The notes under the pieces were generated by a model that ran no database searches, was not told the origin of the DNA, and saw nothing but the letters and a program-made list of their open reading frames with translations. From Planctomycetota bacterium (GTDB lineage: Bacteria > Planctomycetota > UBA8108), in assembly GCA_002695115.1 (NCBI GenBank), contig NZOA01000014.1, positions 1-10,834 on the forward strand: a stretch of DNA of 10,834 nt, in the 5' to 3' direction. A program made the position numbers and the translations under genes. Below are positions 7,201 to 10,834 of the stretch, piece after piece. Position 1 is the first letter of the stretch; each line of letters starts with the position of its first letter.

Positions 7201-7642
7201 AGACGTCGACGTCAAAAACGCACTTGCCGTTGTTGTTGAGTATCGCGGCGCAGTCGAAGTGGAGCCAGACGCTCTCCTTCGCATCGAAGAGGTCTATCTC
7301 GGGGCTCCAGATGTCGTGCGACATCCCGCTGCCGGTCTCGTCCGATGAGGCATCGCCCTGGTCGGAGTCGGAGATCAGGAAATTTCCCGCGCTGGGGGCG
7401 CCATCTTCCCCTGGAGGATTGGCGCGTCCCCCGGGATTCAGTACCGTCCAGAAGGTGGAGATCTCGATCGGGTTCGCCACCTCGACCACCCGCCAGCCCT
7501 CGTCCTCGAGGTCGACGTCATCGAAGTACATCTCGAAATCGTCTTCGAAGAAGACGTCGGCCCGCAGCGGCGCGGTGAGAAGGGACAGGACCAGGGCCAT
7601 CGAGCAGAGTCCGCAGAAGCACTTCGCGATGTAAGCGCGCAT
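4208..7642 (-). CDS. Large secreted beta-sandwich repeat protein with FN3-like and dockerin-like domains
   Basis: Complete 1144-residue protein. The ATG at 7642 has GGAGG ten bases upstream and an in-frame TGA two codons upstream, so the start is firm. A signal peptide occupies 1-28 (ending APLRA). The body is a duplicated A-B unit: A1 (about 31-225) and A2 (602-806) share NPGGRxN, FLISD, LNNNGxCV, NVFRRV and RHFEPxWDWW followed by IDNV; B1 (231-417) and B2 (812-1003) share GGIPxxW-type starts, LMTP, VYLH, SxDGGxxFE and a WWAIDDV end. These resemble MAM or choice-of-anchor J-like beta-sandwiches. Two FN3-like domains (420-505 and 512-598) separate the copies. The C-terminal part has an EICDNGEDDDDDG acidic Cys motif (1016-1044), a dockerin-like pair (1051-1114, GDPDDNGSVQLTDG and ADADNNGSVQLTDG) and a Cys tail. 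Likely an exported, calcium-stabilised ligand-binding or adhesive protein; there is no catalytic motif I recognise. Confidence 0.94.
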   Translation of the reverse strand: MRAYIAKCFCGLCSMALVLSLLTAPLRADVFFEDDFEMYFDDVDLEDEGWRVVEVANPIEISTFWTVLNPGGRANPPGEDGAPSAGNFLISDSDQGDASSDETGSGMSHDIWSPEIDLFDAKESVWLHFDCAAILNNNGKCVFDVDVSINGGETWQNVFRRVAPARIEAEPFASTENSDGYFGRIHLDITDIASGQAEVIIRWRHFEPHWDWWIAIDNVLIDDVAGPQGGEVFLLGLQDFAAGIPAEWEIMSLAEVPNEGTETWHTTDKGSRSVIENGGVFPYQDGHGVHRLEPPFAILDSDADPDPIEDEYLMTPVIDCSEAEEVYLHYKDEIWATDGAVQEVLFSIDGGASFEPVPLFSYNLGAGFDPGEDPFYAERVISVPAASFESKVVFAWHYQSGGNQYWWAIDDVHVTGTGEGLDSLNCANRNFRTEGFDPNAASVTMHWNVLDGDTRHELLANGDVIAGDLAADVETYTDESPPAGGAVTYSIRSYAGDELRTECEASPVEPRRCPADLSCCYDIATGEVTLSWLNGVNVEGRSWRIRRNGIPRTSVALDGDTYTDRITRPGVYEYTLELNGGNAAQCPGLPLSCSVVATGEGIAFYDDFECYADDANLTGAGWELILSGGAPEDGSQFSVENPGGRSNTPTENGQPSQGKFLISDNDFGGADFSPGSGGSFDIVSPGFSCADMAEVWLHLDASIVLNNNGTCVVDIDVSSDGGDNWANVFRRVGAARGGADPLPQVELSEDEPGGPREGNSDGFYGRLHLDISETAANEDNVKFRIRHFEPSWDWWVSIDNVQVDSVPSSGGEHLLLEADFNGGIPDDWDIESVDNLAPWSGVDSFPISLLNHNGGLFPDEADGRRLHYFDREFANVSCGNDPELGLDCINRAGNETLMTPPLDLSERTAVYLHVRSSILMTSATAEILLSLDGGETFEEEPVFSYSTEAGFLRADGNAEVAHGDYILPVAAAAEQPDVVFAFHFDNPNQSAGWWAIDDVTISADGGPVVGPPPAVEICDNGEDDDDDGLADCDDPDCEADAGCQVVKGPVFNRGDPDDNGSVQLTDGIFILNFLFIGGAAPACFDSADADNNGSVQLTDGIYLLNFLFLGGAAPVEPGTSASPCGPDPAEPEDALGCESYSSCG
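4301..4492 (-). repeat. Dockerin-like tandem repeat of the 1144-residue protein
   Basis: Two loops with 33-residue spacing, GDPDDNGSVQLTDGIFILNF and ADADNNGSVQLTDGIYLLNF. They are close to identical in protein and strongly similar in DNA, so the two halves are a recent tandem duplication or are being homogenised. The Asp/Asn positions 1, 3, 5 and the later Asp fit calcium-binding F-hand loops of dockerin type. Confidence 0.75.
4634..5839 (-). repeat. A-B beta-sandwich unit, copy 2
   Basis: Residues 602-1003. Unit A carries NPGGRSNTPT, FLISDND, LNNNGTCV and RHFEPSWDWW; unit B carries LMTPPLDLSE, VYLHVRS, LSLDGGETFE and GWWAIDDV. Copy 2 has a short acidic insertion in unit A (about residues 744-757) that copy 1 lacks. 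Confidence 0.8.
6392..7552 (-). repeat. A-B beta-sandwich unit, copy 1
   Basis: Residues 31-417 of the 1144-residue protein. Unit A carries NPGGRANPP, FLISDSD, LNNNGKCV and RHFEPHWDWW; unit B carries LMTPVIDCSE, VYLHYKD, FSIDGGASFE and YWWAIDDV. The same order recurs in copy 2 at 4634-5839. Confidence 0.8.
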
Positions 7643-7652
7643 TTGTCAATTT

Positions 7653-7657
7653 CCTCC
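7653..7657 (-). promoter_or_regulatory. Shine-Dalgarno site fixing the start of the 1144-residue gene
   Basis: GGAGG lies ten bases before the ATG at 7642. Together with the in-frame TGA between them (two codons upstream of the ATG) it excludes any earlier start. Confidence 0.8.
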
Positions 7658-7756
7658 GTTAATCTCCCGAAAGAGCGCAGCCGGAGGCTCGCCCGAGCTC
7701 AGCGGCCCTCTCCCCGGGGATGATCGAAATGTTAAGTTCAACCCATGAACCCGAAG

Positions 7757-7786
7757 ATTATATATTCAGACCGATTGCATTGATAA
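7757..7786 (-). promoter_or_regulatory. Candidate sigma70-type promoter for the 1144-residue gene
   Basis: Minus-strand TTATCA (7786-7781) and a perfect TATAAT (7762-7757, within TATATAAT) are 18 bases apart in the only AT-rich stretch of this gap. The -10 is about 115 bases upstream of the ATG at 7642, implying a leader of around 108 bases. This suggests the gene is transcribed independently of the ATP-grasp gene that ends at 7823. Confidence 0.5.
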
Positions 7787-7822
7787 AGAAAATGCGTTTT
7801 GAAAGGAGGGGGCGAGCAGCAG

Positions 7823-10800
7823 CTATTGGCAGCGCGGAGAGGATTCGCAGCTGAGGTCGTCTTCGCTCGGGTCCACGCCGCATTCTTCAAATGGAGCCGG
7901 CAGGGCGTCGTCGCCCCTGAAGAGGTAGCCGAGAATCCTCACGGCGTCCGTTATGGACAGCCCTCCATCATCGTCGGCATCCGCGGTTTTCAGGCAGGCG
8001 GGCTCCTCTCCATCGGTGAATAGGAAGCGCAGCACGGTGATGGCATCGGTTATCGAGATCCGTCCATCGGAGTCGGTGTCGCCGCGCTGCAGGACTGGTC
8101 CTTCCGGCTCGGTGTAGAGCTCGAGACTGAAGGAGCTGACGCCCGCGCGGCCAAGCTCCTCGAAGGTCGAGCTGAGATATTTCCCGGCGGGTTCCTGCAG
8201 GATAGCCCCGGCGCTGTTGGCCTGGGGGGATACGAGCTCGACGATGGCCACCGGCTCGGCGAGTCCCTCGACTGTCACTGGGGGGGCGAGCACGAGCCAG
8301 TGCCTGACGAAGGTATTGTGCCGCGAGGCGGCGTAGACGAGCTCCCAATAGGACTCGGTCCTTCTGCGCTCACCCCGCAGGGTGACCTCGCCGCTGAGGA
8401 GTCGAATGGGTCCGAACTCTTCGTTCTGTGGGGGACGGTAGCGTTCGAGGATGGACAGCCGGGTACCATCATCGAGTGTCGCCCTGACCTGCCAGAGGTC
8501 GAGGCTGTCGTAGGAGCAGGAGTTGTAGTCGAGGAAGATTCTCCGGTCGGGGTCGGAGAGGGAGGTGATCTCTCCCTGCAGCGAGAGCCCCTCCTCGAGA
8601 TAGGCCGCGTCCAGCGTGAGGGATCCCTCGAGGACCTCCTCACCCCTGGCGGTAAAGGGCTCGAGGAGGAAAAGCTTCAGCTTCAGGCGCAGGTCGTTAT
8701 CGATGGCGAAGTCCTGGTCGAAGATGAATCGATGCCGAACGGTTCCATCGTTGTTCGTGATGCGGCTCGAGCGCAGGAGGCCGGGGCCGGCGGGGGCCAG
8801 GGGCTCGGCCCCGGGGCCGAAGCGGACCTCCTCGACAAGCTCCAGCGCCGAAACGAGAGAGTCCGTGCGCAGGACGTGGGGACCGTCCCGGAACCTGATC
8901 TGGCTCTTGAGCTCCCGGACGCTCCTGGGATCCCGCTGGATGCTGGCGTTTCCGAAGCCGACGCAGACGGTCGTGGCGACGGGGATCACCAGCTCGAATT
9001 GCGGTCGGGGCGGGATGGGAGCGTTGCGCAGGAAGGGGCGGACCTGCTTGATGGCGAGCGTCCCGTCTTCTTCGATTTTGAACTCGAGGTCAAGGACGAC
9101 CTCCGCCCGTTCGTGGTCACCGGTTTCCACCGGGAAGTTCTGGTCGATATGCCACAGGACCGCTCCGAGCTCGCGGAGCTGGTCATCGGAGAGAACGTTC
9201 TCTCCCTCGGCAAGGAGGGAGGACCGCGTGGACCTGGTGATGTCGAGGACATCTCCCTGGCTTACCAGCAGCAGGTCTACAGCCGTGGAGACCCCGGGTT
9301 CCGGGCTGACGACGCTGTTCTCCCCGACCTGGGAGGTTACGAGGTAGCGCGGATCGAGAGGATTCGAGGGGTTGCCGGTGAAGACGACCCCGTTGGCCCT
9401 CTCCTGGTCGAAGGTGCGGCTGACGAGGATCCCCATGCCGACGAGGTCATGGCTCACTCCGTAAAAGGCGCGCTCCTCTACCGCGCGGAAGTTCCAGAGG
9501 CTGGCCCAGACCCTCCGCAGCGCCCGCGCTATGCCGCGTTCACTGCCGCGATCGGGGTCACAGCGGGAGGGGCCGTTGTCATCGGCGTCGAGATCGTCCG
9601 CCGCGCAGGCGGAGAAGGAACTGTAGAGCCCCGCCCCGTTGAACTCGAGGGCATCCTCCACGTTGGAGGAGGAGCGCATGCGCACCTTCATGGTGGTGGA
9701 GCCGAAGACGGTCTCGATCTTTTCGGCGATGCTCGCTACCAGCTCGGAGCTTATCTGGCCTCTCTCCTCCATGTGGTCACGAAGCGTATCGAGGCTCTCG
9801 AACCGGTATTCGGAGCTGGACTGGAACTCTTCGGAGGCGAAGAGCTCGTTGATATACTCCTCGTAGGTCACGATTCTCAGCGGGTCGATGATCGAGAAGA
9901 GACGGTTGGAGCGAATGAACTCCATGTAGTGGTGAAGCGGGATGCCGAAGCCAACCTCTCCGTATCGCTCGAAAGGGCCTGCCAGGGTGTTCTGCAGACG
10001 GGCCAGGTTGACTGTCTTGCCGCCGAAGCGCGAGATGAGCAGGCCGCTGTCGGCGCCGAGCTCCATCTCGGCGAGGCCGACGAGCTCGCTGAAGTCCTCG
10101 TCGCGCTCGGGAGGACTGGCGAGGCTGGGGCGGCTTTCGATCCAGAAGGCCTCGGCCTCTTCGAGGGTGGCCTCCCGCAGCAGGTAATCGTCTTCCCTGA
10201 CCTCCAGCCTGACGAGCTGGCCCTCGAAGGGAGTGAACGCCGAGATCGCTCCCTCGAGAAAGGCGTTGGGAGTGTTTCTTCGCGCCGTCCGTATCGAGAG
10301 GTGGCTGAGGGGGCCCTGGGGCTCAGCCGTGATGACGCCGGAGACCACGCCCTCGATATCCCTTGGCGCGTGATCGAGAACCAGGAGGTCCTGGAAGCTG
10401 ATCCGCCCGTTGTCGTTGGCCTCCTCGAAGGAATCACGGTCGAGGATCTTGACGGTTCCGTAGCCGACGGCCTGGGTGTAGGGGATGTAGTCGGCGGCGA
10501 TGTTCCGGGTGTCGAAGACGATGGGGAAGCCGGGGTCTTCCCAGCCGGCCGCGTTCTCACGAGCCGGAACGTTGTCAGGGAGATAGGCCAGGGGAGCGAG
10601 GTTGAAGGTCCGGGAGAAGTTGTCGTAGATGGAGCGAGCTTCCTCCACGGTCAGCAGCTCGGCCGCGCTGGAGCTGATGTCCGTATAGACGCTGAAACCG
10701 TAGACCGTACCCTCGTCCGTGGAGAGGCGGGAGATGGAGCCGATGTAGTATTCCCGGCTGGCCCGCAGGCCCACGAGCCGGTTGTACTCGTCCGGGCCCA

Positions 10801-10834
10801 GCAGGGGGAAACGCTCCGGGAAGGTCTGGGTGAG
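7823..10834 (-). CDS. PPDK/PEP-synthase-type ATP-grasp protein with dockerin-like C-terminus, 5' end outside the window
   Basis: The frame is open from the right edge to the TAG at 7823-7825 (1003 visible residues). The GTG at 10774 is an internal Val because the frame stays open upstream, so the true start and any signal peptide are not visible. Order: N-terminal region (1-110); PEP-utilizer-type swivelling domain with GPLSHLSIRTARRNTPN, where His178 (10301-10303) is the expected phosphohistidine; PPDK_N-type ATP-grasp domain (about 262-601) with FGGKTVNLARL, MRSSSNVED, GAGLYSSF, GVVFTGNP, SQVGENSVV and a closing LAIKQVRP; about 310 unrecognised beta-rich residues; then two dockerin-like repeats (GDTDSDGRISITDA, ADADDDGGLSITDA) and a Cys tail. 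PpsA and PPDK instead have ATP-grasp before the His domain and a PEP-binding barrel, which is absent here. The residues for ATP binding and His phosphorylation look intact, but substrate and acceptor are unknown. A Cys-flanked acidic insert and the dockerin tail hint at an extracytoplasmic location. Confidence 0.9.
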   Translation of the reverse strand, partial: LTQTFPERFPLLGPDEYNRLVGLRASREYYIGSISRLSTDEGTVYGFSVYTDISSSAAELLTVEEARSIYDNFSRTFNLAPLAYLPDNVPARENAAGWEDPGFPIVFDTRNIAADYIPYTQAVGYGTVKILDRDSFEEANDNGRISFQDLLVLDHAPRDIEGVVSGVITAEPQGPLSHLSIRTARRNTPNAFLEGAISAFTPFEGQLVRLEVREDDYLLREATLEEAEAFWIESRPSLASPPERDEDFSELVGLAEMELGADSGLLISRFGGKTVNLARLQNTLAGPFERYGEVGFGIPLHHYMEFIRSNRLFSIIDPLRIVTYEEYINELFASEEFQSSSEYRFESLDTLRDHMEERGQISSELVASIAEKIETVFGSTTMKVRMRSSSNVEDALEFNGAGLYSSFSACAADDLDADDNGPSRCDPDRGSERGIARALRRVWASLWNFRAVEERAFYGVSHDLVGMGILVSRTFDQERANGVVFTGNPSNPLDPRYLVTSQVGENSVVSPEPGVSTAVDLLLVSQGDVLDITRSTRSSLLAEGENVLSDDQLRELGAVLWHIDQNFPVETGDHERAEVVLDLEFKIEEDGTLAIKQVRPFLRNAPIPPRPQFELVIPVATTVCVGFGNASIQRDPRSVRELKSQIRFRDGPHVLRTDSLVSALELVEEVRFGPGAEPLAPAGPGLLRSSRITNNDGTVRHRFIFDQDFAIDNDLRLKLKLFLLEPFTARGEEVLEGSLTLDAAYLEEGLSLQGEITSLSDPDRRIFLDYNSCSYDSLDLWQVRATLDDGTRLSILERYRPPQNEEFGPIRLLSGEVTLRGERRRTESYWELVYAASRHNTFVRHWLVLAPPVTVEGLAEPVAIVELVSPQANSAGAILQEPAGKYLSSTFEELGRAGVSSFSLELYTEPEGPVLQRGDTDSDGRISITDAITVLRFLFTDGEEPACLKTADADDDGGLSITDAVRILGYLFRGDDALPAPFEECGVDPSEDDLSCESSPRCQ
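7916..8083 (-). repeat. Dockerin-like tandem repeat of the ATP-grasp protein
   Basis: GDTDSDGRISITDAITVLRF and ADADDDGGLSITDAVRILGY are 33 residues apart, joined by a linker with EEPACLKT that parallels the APACFDS linker in the 1144-residue protein. The calcium ligand positions are intact in both loops. Confidence 0.75.

Noticed and set aside
4694..7348. An 884-codon open frame on the plus strand
   Set aside because: It lies wholly antisense to the 1144-residue gene, whose repeats, signal peptide and ribosome site are convincing. Its product is a Gly/Ala/Val/Asp/Glu-rich string without domains, typical of a stop-poor antisense frame in GC-rich codons.
7781..7799. Inverted repeat GCATT/AATGC after the ATP-grasp gene as a terminator
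   Set aside because: Only five pairs with a nine-base AT-rich loop, no T run after it, and it overlaps the candidate -35 of the next gene.
7799..8023. A 74-codon plus-strand frame starting in the gap
   Set aside because: Most of it is antisense to the dockerin-coding end of the ATP-grasp gene, and there is no ribosome site or recognisable product.
10772..10774. GTG as the start codon of the ATP-grasp gene
   Set aside because: The frame is open for 20 more codons to the window edge with protein-like sequence (TFPERFPLLGPDEYNRL), and no Shine-Dalgarno site precedes the GTG. It is an internal valine.

Overview
The window is a stretch of high-GC bacterial DNA in which everything codes on the minus strand. 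It holds two complete genes and two genes cut by the window edges, in transcription order from the right: an ATP-grasp/phosphohistidine protein (10834 to 7823, 5' end missing), a 1144-residue secreted modular protein (7642 to 4208), a 693-residue secreted modular protein (4036 to 1955), and a paralogue of the latter (1851 to 1, 3' end missing, no stop within the window). The gaps are short (180, 171 and 103 bases) and carry candidate promoters, ribosome binding sites and hairpins. I see no rRNA, tRNA, CRISPR array, transposase or phage gene.

The three proteins whose C-termini are visible all end in two dockerin-like calcium-binding repeats of the type D-x-D-x-D-G...(S/T)DA/G...LFLGG, set exactly 33 residues apart, followed by a Cys-containing tail. 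The same proteins also carry thrombospondin type 3-like acidic repeats, fibronectin III-like domains, choice-of-anchor/MAM-like beta-sandwich modules and Cys-rich modules resembling the pre-peptidase C-terminal (PPC) domain. This style of large, secreted, Cys-rich protein with FLFLGG dockerin repeats is, to my knowledge, common in Planctomycetota and also seen in some Myxococcota, Acidobacteriota and uncultivated marine lineages. My best guess is a planctomycete or a close environmental relative, but the sequence alone does not settle it.

Left region (1-1851 and 1955-4036): two tandem paralogues share a near-identical leader, signal peptide and first Cys-rich domain, then diverge into different numbers of PPC-like modules. 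The single PPC-like module of the 4036 gene looks like a hybrid of modules 1 and 2 of the 1851 gene. Between the two genes lies a long GC-rich hairpin followed by a T run.

Middle region (4208-7642): a secreted protein built from two copies of an approximately 390-residue A-B beta-sandwich unit with two FN3-like domains between the copies, then an EICDNG-type acidic Cys motif and the dockerin pair.

Right region (7823-10834): the most unusual protein. It has a swivelling phosphohistidine domain followed by a PPDK/PEP-synthase-type ATP-grasp domain (reversed order relative to the classical enzymes, and without the PEP-binding barrel), then about 310 residues of unrecognised beta-rich sequence and the same dockerin-like C-terminus as the putative surface proteins. 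If the dockerin pair is a surface-assembly or sorting module, this cluster would put a phosphotransfer-type protein in the same extracytoplasmic compartment as adhesin-like partners. That joint role is inference.
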